A program made the translations under genes and the position numbers. A stretch of DNA of 51,853 nucleotides from a bacterium (GTDB lineage: Bacteria > CLD3): contig JADZEA010000110.1 of NCBI GenBank assembly GCA_020850775.1, positions 1-51,853 on the forward strand. Direction: 5' to 3'. The notes below the pieces were generated by a model, which saw nothing but the letters and a program-made list of their open reading frames with translations, was not told the DNA's origin and did not search any database. Every line of letters begins with the position of its first letter. The stretch's first letter is position 1. This document shows, one piece after another, positions 8,132-16,856 of the stretch.

Positions 8132-8656
8132 ATGAGCATTTTAAAAATCAGAACGATTGGCGACCCAATTCTTACGAAAATTGCAAAACCTGTAGAGGAA
8201 ATCAATGATTTTATTCTTAAACTTGCAACAGAAATGATAGACACAATGATTGCCGGTGACGGAATTGGGCTTGCTGCCCCACAAGTCGGATACTCAATCA
8301 GAATGCTTGCAATTGACCTCTCACTAATTGAAAAAGATGCCTTACCAATGGTTTACATTAATCCTGAAATTACAAAAACAGAAGGTGAATGCGAGATGGA
8401 GGAAGGTTGTTTGAGTGTTCCCGAAGTCTTTGCAAACGTAAAAAGACCTGAAAAAATTACTTTTGCTTACACAGACCTTGACTGGAAAAAACATTCTGTT
8501 TTTGCTGACGGTTACCTTGCAAGAGTTTTACAACACGAAATTGACCACTTAAACGGACATCTTTTTGTTGAACAACTTGATAAAACCGAGAAAAGTAAGA
8601 TTTCTAAAAAACTTAAAAAAATCAAACCTGACGGCTGGACGCCAAAATCAAAATAA
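8132..8656 (+). CDS. def: peptide deformylase
   Basis: Removes the formyl group from the N-terminal Met of new proteins. All three motifs are intact: GIGLAAPQ (44-51), EGCLSVP with metal ligand Cys93, and QHEIDH with His135, Glu136 and His139. The 174-residue length is normal for a type 1 enzyme. It is the last gene of the plus-strand run and faces the convergent TPR/hydrolase gene. No clear terminator is seen in the 22-nt gap. Confidence 0.97.
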   Translation: MSILKIRTIGDPILTKIAKPVEEINDFILKLATEMIDTMIAGDGIGLAAPQVGYSIRMLAIDLSLIEKDALPMVYINPEITKTEGECEMEEGCLSVPEVFANVKRPEKITFAYTDLDWKKHSVFADGYLARVLQHEIDHLNGHLFVEQLDKTEKSKISKKLKKIKPDGWTPKSK

Positions 8657-8678
8657 AATTTGAAAACCCGGTTTTTTA

Positions 8679-10115
8679 TCACTGAAAACTTGTTTTCAAC
8701 CAATTAACAATAAAACTTTCTACTTCCGGATTTTTGTTTAACAAAACAATTCCAATGTCTTTGCAGCTAAAAACTTTCTTTTCCGTAATCTTTGTGTCCG
8801 AAATTTTAAAAAGCTCTTCAATTGTTTCCAAAGACTGCGTGTCTGTTTCGTTTCCAACAAAAAGCGTCTTTTTTGGATAAGATTTTACAGCTTTCCTAAC
8901 GTCTGAAAAACGAAAAGTGTCAAGCGGAGAAACAAGAACAAAAGCACTGACTTCTTCCGAAAACCTTGCTCCAATTCTTGCAATTGTGCAACCTTCGTCA
9001 ACTCCGACAACTCCGGTTTTTTTTGCGTTAACGCCTTTTTGGGTCTGTAAAAAATCAAGCGCTGCTTCAACGTCAAAAGGAATGTTCTGAAAATCTTGTG
9101 CGTTTGCTTTCTTTTTCAAAACAGAAGGAGTTGAAAAATCCTTGTTTGTGCTTCTTCCGTGTGAACGTAAATCAAAAGTCAAAACCGCAATGTTTTCCTT
9201 AAGAAATTTTTGTGTAAGCGAGCCAAATTTTTCTTGTGTCAAACCAAAAGGAGTAACTAAAATCACGACAGGAGCGTTTGTAACCGAAGGTTGATAAAAA
9301 ATCCCTTCAATTTTATGGTAATCTTTTGTTTGAAAAGTTACAACTTTTCCACCTTTTTTTGTAATTTCCAAAGAATAACTTGCTTCTGCGTCTTTAAGTG
9401 ATTTTTTAATTTTTTCATCAAAACCTTGCAAAGAACCATTGTTGAAACCTTTGTAAGCAACCTGTAAATCCTCTTCAATTTGCTTAACTGAGCCTTTTGA
9501 AGCAACGTAAATTTTTAAAAGCAAATCAAAGGCAAGTTCGTACTTGTTTTGTGCTGCGTAAGTTTCAAGAATGTGGGAAGTTGGCAGAGTGTTTGGCAAA
9601 CCAATGCTGTCAAAGATTTCAATTGAAGTTTTTAATTTTTGTTCTGCCTGAAAATATTTTTTTGTCTGGTAGTAAGACCAACCTAAAGCGTCTAAAATGT
9701 AAGCTTGCAAAATTTTATCTGCCGGCTGAATTTTAACAACCTCTGTTTCCGCTTTCTCAAGATAAAAAACTGCGTTTGTTTGCTTTGTTGAGTCAGAAAT
9801 TAAAGTCAGGTAATTACCAAGCTGGTAAAGAGTTTTTGGGTTTTGAGGCTCAATTTTTAGCGCTTCCCTGTAGTTTTTTACAGATTTTATGGAATCAACT
9901 TCCTCAAAAAACTGACCTAAGATTTGGTAAAGAATAACTTTGTCATTTTTTTCGTACTTTGGCAAAAGTGCTTCAATTTGCGAAGTTTTTTCGTCAAACT
10001 TTAGTTCCTGACTCAAAATTTCCCTCAAGTCTTTCTCAAGTTTTTCTGATTGTGCAAAAGAAATTGAAATACAAAAAAGGTAAAGCAGAAAAGTAAAAAG
10101 ATGGGTTTTAGGCAT
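8679..10115 (-). CDS. secreted TPR protein with degenerate alpha/beta-hydrolase domain
   Basis: 478 residues. A signal peptide (hydrophobic 6-20, ending SFAQ) is followed by TPR-like helices in about 25-230 and an alpha/beta-hydrolase fold of the dienelactone-hydrolase type in about 245-475 (HKIEGIFYQP, VILVTPFG, TFDLRSHGRS). The nucleophile elbow reads G-V-D-E-G (371-375), so Asp373 stands where Ser is expected. The usual His near the C-terminus appears to be missing too (CKDIG, 451-455). It may be a non-catalytic binding module or use Asp as nucleophile. Its ATG overlaps the panD stop (TAATG), so the two are translationally coupled, although a functional link is not obvious. Confidence 0.8.
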   Translation of the reverse strand: MPKTHLFTFLLYLFCISISFAQSEKLEKDLREILSQELKFDEKTSQIEALLPKYEKNDKVILYQILGQFFEEVDSIKSVKNYREALKIEPQNPKTLYQLGNYLTLISDSTKQTNAVFYLEKAETEVVKIQPADKILQAYILDALGWSYYQTKKYFQAEQKLKTSIEIFDSIGLPNTLPTSHILETYAAQNKYELAFDLLLKIYVASKGSVKQIEEDLQVAYKGFNNGSLQGFDEKIKKSLKDAEASYSLEITKKGGKVVTFQTKDYHKIEGIFYQPSVTNAPVVILVTPFGLTQEKFGSLTQKFLKENIAVLTFDLRSHGRSTNKDFSTPSVLKKKANAQDFQNIPFDVEAALDFLQTQKGVNAKKTGVVGVDEGCTIARIGARFSEEVSAFVLVSPLDTFRFSDVRKAVKSYPKKTLFVGNETDTQSLETIEELFKISDTKITEKKVFSCKDIGIVLLNKNPEVESFIVNWLKTSFQ

Positions 10116-10474
10116 TAGTTTGTAAATTTTTTAATTTTATTGTTGTCGTCAAGCAAAACTACTTTTGGAGAAAATCCCTTCACTTCCTGGTCTTCAACTA
10201 ATCCGTAAGCAATCACAATTATTTTATCGCCAACCTGTCCTAACCTTGCTGCCGCTCCGTTTAAGCAAAAAACTCCGGAATTCGGTTCTCCTTCAATAAT
10301 GTAAGTTTCAAATCTTTGCCCGTTGTTTACGTTTACAATTGAAACTTTTTCGTAAGGTGCAATTTGAACTTGTTCCAAAATTGCCGAGTCAACTGTCAGA
10401 CTTCCTTCGTAGTGAAGTTCTGCCTGTGTAACTGTTGCCCTGTGAATTTTGGCTCTGCACATTGTTCTAAGCAT
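10115..10474 (-). CDS. panD: aspartate 1-decarboxylase proenzyme
   Basis: Makes beta-alanine for pantothenate, feeding the same CoA pathway as coaBC. It is self-cleaved between Gly24 and Ser25 (YEGSLTVD) to form the pyruvoyl group. Lys9, Tyr22, Arg54, Thr57 and Tyr58, which serve in cleavage and catalysis, are all present. Length 119 is normal. Strong AAAGGA ribosome-binding site. Confidence 0.97.
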   Translation of the reverse strand: MLRTMCRAKIHRATVTQAELHYEGSLTVDSAILEQVQIAPYEKVSIVNVNNGQRFETYIIEGEPNSGVFCLNGAAARLGQVGDKIIVIAYGLVEDQEVKGFSPKVVLLDDNNKIKKFTN

Positions 10475-10518
10475 TATTTTTCCTTTTTTCTAAAAAACAT
10501 TGTTTGTTACAACCTGAC

Positions 10519-10549
10519 AAAAGGTACGGAAACAGAAAAACAATAACAA
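10519..10549 (-). promoter_or_regulatory. panD promoter, Bacteroidota type
   Basis: On the minus strand TTG (complement of 10547-10549), 20 nt, TACCTTTT followed by G (complement of 10519-10526). It starts transcription about 40 nt before the panD ATG and separates panD from the upstream membrane gene. Confidence 0.55.
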
Positions 10550-10574
10550 GTATTTTTTGAAGTTAGAGGCTTTT

Positions 10575-12086
10575 TCAGTGGAAAAGTGCGTTAGTTTCTT
10601 CTTCTTCTTTTGTGTAGTACGAAACAAGAATTTGGTTGTTGAGTTTGTTTGTTTCAACTTCCAGAAATGAAATATCTTTTGGAAACAAAAACATTGCGGT
10701 AAATACTTCACGATTGAAAAATTTTGTGTTTTGCGGGAATTCCCGTGAAAAATTGAGTTTGTTTTTTGAAGCCAAAACAAATCCCCACTCACCAAAAGAC
10801 GGAATAAAAATATGGTAAGGTTTAATTGAAAAGCCAACTTTTTCAATGGTTTTTGCGATGCACCAAAAAGATTTTCGTGCAAATTTTGGTGAAGTTGACT
10901 GAACGACAAGAGTTCCGTTCTCAGAAAGTCTTTGCTTAATTTTTTCGTAAAAAGTTTGAGAGTAAAGTTTTCCCAAAGAAAAATTACTCGGGTCAGGAAA
11001 ATCACAAACAATCAAATCGTAAGTTTCCGTGTTTTCACGAACCCAAACAAAAGCGTCCTGATTAATAATTTTCACTTTTTCAGAAAGCAGAGAACCTTCG
11101 TTTAGTTCAACAAGTTTTAAGACCTGGCTAAAAACTTCCGTCATTTTTGGGTCAAGGTCAACCAAAGTGATTTGTTCCGGTTCTGAGTGTTTAAGAATTT
11201 CTCTGGCTGCGAGTCCGTCGCCGCCGCCAAGAATTAGAATTTTTTTCGGACCTTTTGAAAAAGTTTGTAAAGCCGGTAAAATTAGTGCTTCGTGGTAACG
11301 GTACTCGTCAACTGAATCAAATTGCAAATTCCCGTTAATGTAAAGTTTAATTTCGTCGTTGTGTGAAGTCAAAGTAAGTTTTTGGTAGTGCGTTTTTTGT
11401 GTGAAAAAAATCTCTTCGCTGTAAAAATGGCTTTCAAGAAAGTCGTTAATTTTTTCGGAAAAAACTAAGCCAACTAAAAGAGAAACAACTACTAAGCTAC
11501 AAAAAACTGCGAGGGATTTCAGTGTTTCAAGTTTGTTTCTAAAAATCCAAACTGACCACAAGGCAACAAGAGAATTTAGAGTTCCAAACAAAAATGAAGT
11601 GCTGACAAGCCCAAGTTTTGGAACGAGAAAAAATGGAAAAATTAGCGAAGCAGCAAGCCCGCCAACGTAATCCAAAGCGAGAACTTTTGAAATTAAATCT
11701 TTAAATTCCAATTCGTCTTTGAGAATGTTTAGCAAAATTGGAATTTCCAAGCCAACTAAAATCCCGATTGCCGAAACAAAAAAGTAAAGGACAAGCTGAA
11801 ATTCTGCAACGTAATTGAAAATCAGAAAAAGGATTGTTGCTAAAATTCCACCTAAAAACCCAACTAAAATTTCAATTACCACAAACTTTTCAAGCAATTT
11901 TTTTGTGAAAAAACGAGAAACGTACGAGCCAATTCCCATTGAAAAAAGGTAAGTTCCAATAATTGTGGAAAACTGTGTAATGCTGTCACCAAGAAGGTAA
12001 CTTGCGAGAGTTGCAGCAATTAATTCATAAATCAAGCCACAAGTTGCAATTACAACCACACAAAAAAGTAAGGAAAAATTAGCCAT
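10575..12086 (-). CDS. membrane-bound spermidine-synthase-like protein
   Basis: 503 residues in two parts. The first roughly 215 are hydrophobic with about six or seven membrane helices. The rest is a Rossmann domain like polyamine aminopropyltransferase, with ILGGGDGLAAREIL near 280-295, VDLDPKM near 305, and DFPDPSNFSLGKLYS near 350, where the Asp pair would hold the amine. Such fusions occur in many bacteria, and not all have proven spermidine synthase activity. No decarboxylated-SAM gene (speD) is nearby. It lies after a hairpin that separates it from the cystathionine beta-synthase gene. Confidence 0.82.
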   Translation of the reverse strand: MANFSLLFCVVVIATCGLIYELIAATLASYLLGDSITQFSTIIGTYLFSMGIGSYVSRFFTKKLLEKFVVIEILVGFLGGILATILFLIFNYVAEFQLVLYFFVSAIGILVGLEIPILLNILKDELEFKDLISKVLALDYVGGLAASLIFPFFLVPKLGLVSTSFLFGTLNSLVALWSVWIFRNKLETLKSLAVFCSLVVVSLLVGLVFSEKINDFLESHFYSEEIFFTQKTHYQKLTLTSHNDEIKLYINGNLQFDSVDEYRYHEALILPALQTFSKGPKKILILGGGDGLAAREILKHSEPEQITLVDLDPKMTEVFSQVLKLVELNEGSLLSEKVKIINQDAFVWVRENTETYDLIVCDFPDPSNFSLGKLYSQTFYEKIKQRLSENGTLVVQSTSPKFARKSFWCIAKTIEKVGFSIKPYHIFIPSFGEWGFVLASKNKLNFSREFPQNTKFFNREVFTAMFLFPKDISFLEVETNKLNNQILVSYYTKEEEETNALFH

Positions 12087-12107
12087 TATTTTATTTTTTT
12101 AAGAAAG

Positions 12108-12138
12108 TGAGAGATTGGTTTTAAGTTTCAATCTCTCA
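12108..12138 (-). terminator. hairpin terminator after cystathionine beta-synthase
   Basis: A 10-bp perfect stem (TGAGAGATTG with CAATCTCTCA) and an 11-nt loop lie 12 nt past the stop on the minus strand. The stem is followed by CTTTCTT, a short T-rich tail, so termination may be partial. Confidence 0.6.
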
Positions 12139-12149
12139 GGAAAAGTGTT

Positions 12150-13505
12150 TTACAATTCAAAATCAAGTAAATCGTGTCTTGAGATTACGCCAACAAATCT
12201 TCCTTTTTCTGTAACAATTGCAGCGGGAAATTCCTTCAAAATAATTTTTGCGCTTGTAACAGGAGCATTTTCTTCAATAGTTGGCAAAGGTGCTTCCATC
12301 ACTTTGGAAACCTGGTCTTCCAAAATATTGTAGTCTTCAAGAATTAAACGAAGCAACTGATTTTCGCGGACTGTTCCGAGGTTTTCTCCTTCAGAAACGA
12401 CCGGAAGTTGCGAGATGTTGTAATTTTTCATCAAACCAATCGCTTCCCGTACCAAAGAAGAAGCGGAAATCGTAACGAGCCTTGGAGTTGCACCTTTTGT
12501 TCTGTTCAACAAATTTACAGTGGCTTTTTCCTCTGAAAGTAAACGTTTTTCTTTCATCCATTCGTCAGAGTGGTGTTTGCTGAGGTAACGTTCTCCGGTA
12601 TCACAAAGCACACAAACCACAACATCATTTTTGCTCATTTTTGCTGCAAGCTGTGCGGCAACGTGAACGATTGTTCCTGTTGAACCACCAACAAAAAGCC
12701 CTTCTTCACGGGAAAGCCGTCTTGACATTGCAAAACTATCGCTATCGGTTACGTTGTGAACTTCGTCAATGTATTTCAGGTGTAAAGTTTCGGGAATTAT
12801 GTCTTCGCCAATTCCTTCAACAAGGTAAGGATTGCTTTTTACAAGCATTCCACTTTCTTTGAAAGTTTTGACAACTGAACCGTAAGGGTCTGCAGCAACG
12901 ATTTTAACGTTTGGGTTTTGTTCTTTTAAGTAGCGGCCAACTCCGCTGATTGTTCCGCCTGTTCCAATTCCTGCGACAAAAGCAGTGATTTTACCTTCAG
13001 TTTGTTGCCAAATTTCAGGTCCGGTTGTTTCGTAATGAGCCAAAGGGTTGTTTTGGTTGAAAAACTGGTTGGCAAAAATTGCGTTTGGGGTTTCGCGTGT
13101 AATTCTTTTTGCAGTGTTAATGTAATGGTCAGGATGGTCCGGAGCAACAGCAGTTGGAACGACAATTACATCGGCACCAAAAGCCTTTAGCAGTTTAATT
13201 TTTTCAATGCTCATTTTATCGGGAATTACAAAGACTGTTTTGTAGCCTTTAATTCCTGCAGCTAAAGCAAGCCCGACACCTGTGTTTCCGGAAGTCGCTT
13301 CAATGATTGTTCCACCTGCTTTTAAGGTTCCGTTTTTTTCGGCTGCTTCAATGATTTTGTAGCCAATTCTGTCTTTAACACTACTTCCCGGGTTCATAAA
13401 TTCTGCCTTTCCAAGAAGTAAAGCACCATTTGGGTCAGCAACTTTGTTTAATTTTATTAAAGGAGTGTTGCCAACGAGTTCTAAAACACTGTTTTTGTAA
13501 TCCAT
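12150..13505 (-). CDS. cbs: cystathionine beta-synthase with CBS domain pair
   Basis: A PLP enzyme joining serine (or O-acetylserine) with homocysteine (or sulfide). Cofactor Lys44 is in PGSSVKDRIG, the phosphate/substrate loop TSGNTG is at 71-76, and GIGTGGTISGVGRYL is conserved. Residues from about 335 to the end form two CBS motifs (LVREAIGLMKNYNISQLPVV; SKVMEAPLPTIEENAPV), an adenosyl-ligand regulatory module. At 451 residues it matches the bacterial/eukaryotic long form without the N-terminal heme region. Cysteine synthase activity is an alternative. No cystathionine gamma-lyase gene is in the window. Confidence 0.92.
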   Translation of the reverse strand: MDYKNSVLELVGNTPLIKLNKVADPNGALLLGKAEFMNPGSSVKDRIGYKIIEAAEKNGTLKAGGTIIEATSGNTGVGLALAAGIKGYKTVFVIPDKMSIEKIKLLKAFGADVIVVPTAVAPDHPDHYINTAKRITRETPNAIFANQFFNQNNPLAHYETTGPEIWQQTEGKITAFVAGIGTGGTISGVGRYLKEQNPNVKIVAADPYGSVVKTFKESGMLVKSNPYLVEGIGEDIIPETLHLKYIDEVHNVTDSDSFAMSRRLSREEGLFVGGSTGTIVHVAAQLAAKMSKNDVVVCVLCDTGERYLSKHHSDEWMKEKRLLSEEKATVNLLNRTKGATPRLVTISASSLVREAIGLMKNYNISQLPVVSEGENLGTVRENQLLRLILEDYNILEDQVSKVMEAPLPTIEENAPVTSAKIILKEFPAAIVTEKGRFVGVISRHDLLDFEL

Positions 13506-13594
13506 TTTTTATTTGCTCAATAGTTTAACTTTGATTTTTTTACAATTTGAAAATACTCAATTTTCCTAAAAATGAAAAGTTCCAAAATTTCTTC

Positions 13595-13635
13595 TTGACT
13601 TTTTTTTATCCTGAATTATATTTGTCTATACAAAT
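13595..13635 (+). promoter_or_regulatory. marR promoter with overlapping palindromic operator
   Basis: TTG (13595-13597 region, CTTG ending at 13597), 19 nt, TATATTTG (13617-13624), a full match to the Bacteroidota consensus. The palindrome ATTTGT-CTAT-ACAAAT (13620-13635) overlaps the second element and the expected start point, where a repressor would block polymerase. Autoregulation by the downstream MarR protein is the simple reading. Confidence 0.65.
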
Positions 13636-13675
13636 GTTTTGACTACAATATTTATTAATACAATGGTTTTAGAAA

Positions 13676-14146
13676 ATGGGAATTAAAGAAGAGATTAAAC
13701 AAACGAAAGATTTTGATTGCAAACAAACAGAATTAGTCATCAGTTTGATTTACACAACGGATAAACTTAATTTTTTAATTGACGAAAAACTCAAACCTTT
13801 TAGCTTAACCCAACAGCAGTACAATATTTTACGGATTTTACGCGGTTCAAAAGAAACAGGTTTACCGACAATGGAAATTGCTTCACGAATGCTAAACGTT
13901 GCACCAAACGTTACAAGAATTATTGACAGATTAATTTGTAAAAATTTGGTTGACAGACAAAACGTAAGCTCGGACAGAAGACAGGTTGTTGTGAAAATCA
14001 CTCAAAATGGATTGGATTTACTTTCGCAATTTGACCTGACAAACGAAACAATGAACAAAGATTTTTTAAAAAAACTTTCAGACGAAAAAATAAATTCCTT
14101 ACTCGTTCTACTTGACGAAGTAAGGGAAAGTCTTACAACAAACTAA
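13676..14146 (+). CDS. MarR-family transcriptional regulator
   Basis: 156 residues with the winged-helix layout of MarR: a dimerising N-terminal helix, recognition region LPTMEIASRMLNVAPNVTRIIDRLICKNLV (within about 61-92), and the wing VSSDRRQVVVKITQNG with the usual DxR. There is no strong Shine-Dalgarno in the 15 nt before the ATG. It is followed 17 nt later by yceI, a pairing common in Bacteroidota and relatives. It probably represses its own operon from the palindrome over its promoter. Confidence 0.93.
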   Translation: MGIKEEIKQTKDFDCKQTELVISLIYTTDKLNFLIDEKLKPFSLTQQQYNILRILRGSKETGLPTMEIASRMLNVAPNVTRIIDRLICKNLVDRQNVSSDRRQVVVKITQNGLDLLSQFDLTNETMNKDFLKKLSDEKINSLLVLLDEVRESLTTN

Positions 14147-14163
14147 AAAAAAGGATTTATCAA

Positions 14164-14793
14164 ATGAAAATTAAAACATTTTCGTTAGCTTTGGCTTTGG
14201 CTTTAAGCTCACTTGTTTACGCTGAACCAACAAAATTTATGTTCAGTGCTGGTGGAGACAGAAACGTCGTAAAATACGAATCAGAAGCGCCAATTGAAAA
14301 TATCATCGGAATTACCGGAAAAGTTGATGGCGAAATCACGCTTGACGTTGAAAAACTTAAAGGTGCGATTAGTGGAAAAATTGATGTTGACGTTGCTTCT
14401 TTTAAAAGTGGAATTGACTTGAGAGACGAACATTTCAGAGACAATTACCTGCACACCGCAAAATTTCCAAAATCAACCTTTACTTTTAAGGAAATTATCA
14501 GCACCGACAAGGAAAAACTTGCAAAAGGTGAAACTGCAAAAATAAAAATTAAAGGAACTTTAGACCTTCACGGAGTTCAAAAGGAAATTACAATTGAAGC
14601 AAAAATTTCTTACCTTGATAAAATCAAAGAACTTGAAGGCTACGGATACGTTGGAAATATTTTAGTTCTAAAAAGTGATTTTGTTGTAGCTCTTAAAGAT
14701 TACGGAATTGAACGTCCTGCAATGCTTGCTTTGAAACTTGGTGAAAACATCAAAGTAAGTGTTTCCGTTACGGGAACAGACCTAAAAAAATAA
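14164..14793 (+). CDS. YceI-family periplasmic lipid-binding protein
   Basis: 209 residues. A signal peptide (about 1-20, ALSSLVYAEP) precedes a YceI lipocalin-like barrel, which in known members binds polyisoprenoids or similar lipids. Visible family marks are the GKVDGEITLDVEKLKG strand pair, SGIDLRDEHFRDNYLHTAKFPKSTF (about 80-105) and the LDLHGVQKEI strand. AAGGA ribosome-binding site. It is co-transcribed with marR, so its ligand or a stress may be what the regulator senses. Confidence 0.92.
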   Translation: MKIKTFSLALALALSSLVYAEPTKFMFSAGGDRNVVKYESEAPIENIIGITGKVDGEITLDVEKLKGAISGKIDVDVASFKSGIDLRDEHFRDNYLHTAKFPKSTFTFKEIISTDKEKLAKGETAKIKIKGTLDLHGVQKEITIEAKISYLDKIKELEGYGYVGNILVLKSDFVVALKDYGIERPAMLALKLGENIKVSVSVTGTDLKK

Positions 14794-14808
14794 TTTCCCG
14801 CTTTTTCC

Positions 14809-14841
14809 AAAAAAACTTCTGCAAAAACCGGAAGTTTTTTT
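14809..14841. terminator. bidirectional-type terminator after yceI
   Basis: An 11-bp AT-rich stem (AAAAAAACTTC with GAAGTTTTTTT) around an 11-nt loop, 16 nt after the yceI stop. The 3' arm doubles as the T-tract. Confidence 0.65.
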
Positions 14842-14938
14842 GTTGCTGCCATTCTCTTCAAGAAAAACAATCTGGTTTGGTTAAACAATTGATTTCATTT
14901 GGTTACGAATAATTTAAAACATCCCTTTTCAGCAAAAG

Positions 14939-14962
14939 TTTTATTTCGTTAGCGAAATAAAA
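14939..14962. repeat. perfect 10-bp inverted repeat upstream of the envelope locus
   Basis: TTTTATTTCG-TTAG-CGAAATAAAA is perfectly self-complementary with a 4-nt loop. It lies 121 nt before the next gene and is followed by a CTTTTTT run at about 14965-14971. It may be a second terminator or an operator. Confidence 0.5.
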
Positions 14963-15082
14963 AGTCTTTTTTAAAAGAAAGTTTTAATTTAAATTAATCC
15001 AAATCACACAGTTAATTTAAAGTTTGAGTAAAATTGGCTTTGTAATTCAGTTCAATTTTTTATTAAAAAGAAGGAAGAAATT

Positions 15083-16150
15083 ATGAGAACACTAAGAAAT
15101 TCTCTGCTTGGGCTTTTAGCCTTTATTATTTGGGTTACTGAAAGTTTTGCACTTGATTTAGACGTAACTCCTACGCAACTAACGTACGATTACTTTCCCG
15201 TTAGTAGCTTTGACTTTGTTAATCCAGAATTCAGTCCGTTAATCTTTACCTTCCAAATCACCGGAGGAACAGCCGGAGAAAACGTTAAAGTAGAAATGGA
15301 AATTGACGTTACGTCCTCAGTCTTCACGGGAAAAATAGCTACAGGGGAAGGAACGATAGCATTGGATGCTTCCGGAAACAAAGCCATAACAAACGGAGAA
15401 CTTTTCAAAGCATTCAAAGGAAACTACAGTTTTGACGACGCAACAAGCAAGCTGCTTGAAAAATACACCTTAGAAGCTGCACTGATTCCTTCAGGAACAA
15501 TGACAATGACCTTTACAGTTCCTCAAAACGGAAACGAAATCACTAAAATCATCACGGTAACAATCCAAAACAATTCGCAACTCACTTTGTCAACGCCTTC
15601 CGGTGATGTTTTTACAACGTTCCCAACCTTTCAGTGGAGTTCAGACCTAAGCGATTTTGACCTGATAATTTCTGAAACTTACAGCGACCCTTTAGGCGAA
15701 TCGGGAACTTCTAACTTTAATTCAATAATCAATCCTGCACAAAAAGATTTGATTTCAGGAACAACTTTCCAATTTCCTGCACAATTACCAGCAGGTGGAA
15801 ATCACCTTGAAACAGGAAAAACTTACTTCTGGCAAGTCGTCGGAAACAGAAAAACTCCTTCAGGAAAATCTGCAATTAGAAGTGAAATTGGCAGTTTCAC
15901 GATAAAAAATGCTGAAAACGTTGGGATTAACGATAAAATCGGAAACGTTTTGAATACTCTGACCGATGGTAACAAAGGTCCAAATAATATAATTTCGCTT
16001 GAAGACATCCTTAATTTAATTAATAACAGCACCTTTACAGGAGCAAATCTTGGAAACCAAACACTTTCCTACGAAGATTTTTTAGCATTGCTAAATAGTT
16101 TTCTTAACGATCCAGACAAGTACAACATTATTAGCTTAACCATTGAGTAA
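15083..16150 (+). CDS. secreted Ig-like-domain protein of unknown function
   Basis: 355 residues. It has a signal peptide (about 1-24, ending ESFA). Residues 25-170 look all-beta. Residues about 175-280 resemble an FN3-like domain of the kind that begins LSTPSGDVFTTFPTFQWSS and includes GKTYFWQVVG. The C-terminus is Asn-rich (SLEDILNLINNST). It has no membrane anchor or enzyme motif. AAGGAAG ribosome-binding site. It is followed 14 nt later by the FecR gene and then a predicted outer-membrane barrel, so it probably works at the cell surface. Confidence 0.75.
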   Translation: MRTLRNSLLGLLAFIIWVTESFALDLDVTPTQLTYDYFPVSSFDFVNPEFSPLIFTFQITGGTAGENVKVEMEIDVTSSVFTGKIATGEGTIALDASGNKAITNGELFKAFKGNYSFDDATSKLLEKYTLEAALIPSGTMTMTFTVPQNGNEITKIITVTIQNNSQLTLSTPSGDVFTTFPTFQWSSDLSDFDLIISETYSDPLGESGTSNFNSIINPAQKDLISGTTFQFPAQLPAGGNHLETGKTYFWQVVGNRKTPSGKSAIRSEIGSFTIKNAENVGINDKIGNVLNTLTDGNKGPNNIISLEDILNLINNSTFTGANLGNQTLSYEDFLALLNSFLNDPDKYNIISLTIE

Positions 16151-16163
16151 GGAGACCTTTTTA

Positions 16164-16853
16164 ATGAAAAATTATTTTATTATTTTATTTTTGCTTCTTT
16201 TTTTGGCTGTTCACTCTGCTTTTGCACAACAAGCAATTGTTTTGCTTTCTGAAGGCAAAGTTGAAATCTCTAAAAAAGGCAAAAATTCCTGGGAAAATTG
16301 TCCAAAAGGAACTCCTGTTTTTTTTGGTGATAAAATCAAAACAGGAACTAAAGGCGTTTCTAAAGTCTTGTTCTTAGACGACCAAAGTGTTGTCAAAATT
16401 CGCCCAAACACCGAACTGGAGTTTTCAGGTGAGAAAAAAAATAACAAGATTTCTAAAGATGTTTTCATGTCTTCAGGTGAAGCTCTAATTAAAGTTATCA
16501 AAGGAAAAGATGCCGATTTTAAAGTCTCTACCCCAACTTCTGTTGCTTCTGTGAAAGGAACTGAATTTTGGACAATCGTTTTTCCTGACGGAAGTACAAA
16601 AATTGTTGGACTTGAAGGATTGGTTGAACTTCTGAATAAAATTAGCGGAAAAGTTGTGAACGTCTCAATTAATCAAACAGGTTTATCTGAAAAAAATGGT
16701 TCTTTAGCTTCAAGCCCGACAAAAAATACTGACACACCAATTTTTGAAGGTGATACTTCTGGCGGAAAAGGTCAAATCAAAGTTCTAAGAATTAAATTCC
16801 TTGATAAACAAGGCAACGAAAGAACACTAAAAATTGAATACGAGGAGAAATAA
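16164..16853 (+). CDS. FecR-domain envelope protein
   Basis: 229 residues. A signal peptide (hydrophobic 4-20, ending SAFAQ) is followed by a FecR domain: GTPVFFGDKIKTGTKGVSKVLF, LDDQSVVKIRPNTELEF, and the hallmark FKVSTPTSVASVKGTEFW. Such domains occur in sigma-regulators and in free-standing periplasmic proteins. No ECF sigma gene is nearby, so a structural or sensing role fits better. The ATG at 16164 is chosen because AAGGAG lies 9 nt before it and the signal peptide then starts at Met1. It lies 14 nt after the Ig-like gene and 3 nt before the barrel gene. Confidence 0.88.
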   Translation: MKNYFIILFLLLFLAVHSAFAQQAIVLLSEGKVEISKKGKNSWENCPKGTPVFFGDKIKTGTKGVSKVLFLDDQSVVKIRPNTELEFSGEKKNNKISKDVFMSSGEALIKVIKGKDADFKVSTPTSVASVKGTEFWTIVFPDGSTKIVGLEGLVELLNKISGKVVNVSINQTGLSEKNGSLASSPTKNTDTPIFEGDTSGGKGQIKVLRIKFLDKQGNERTLKIEYEEK

Positions 16854-16856
16854 AAA

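Noticed and set aside
8657-8700. Terminator between def and the TPR/hydrolase gene
   Set aside because: AAAACC-C-GGTTTT and GAAAAC-TT-GTTTTC are too short or lack a usable loop.
10490-11011. Minus-strand 173-codon frame rich in Phe and Lys
   Set aside because: It lies in another frame of the spermidine-synthase-like gene, and its composition is that of an out-of-frame AT-rich reading.
13506-13594. A riboswitch before cystathionine beta-synthase
   Set aside because: The leader is short and AT-rich, with no conserved SAM- or SAH-riboswitch core or strong stems.
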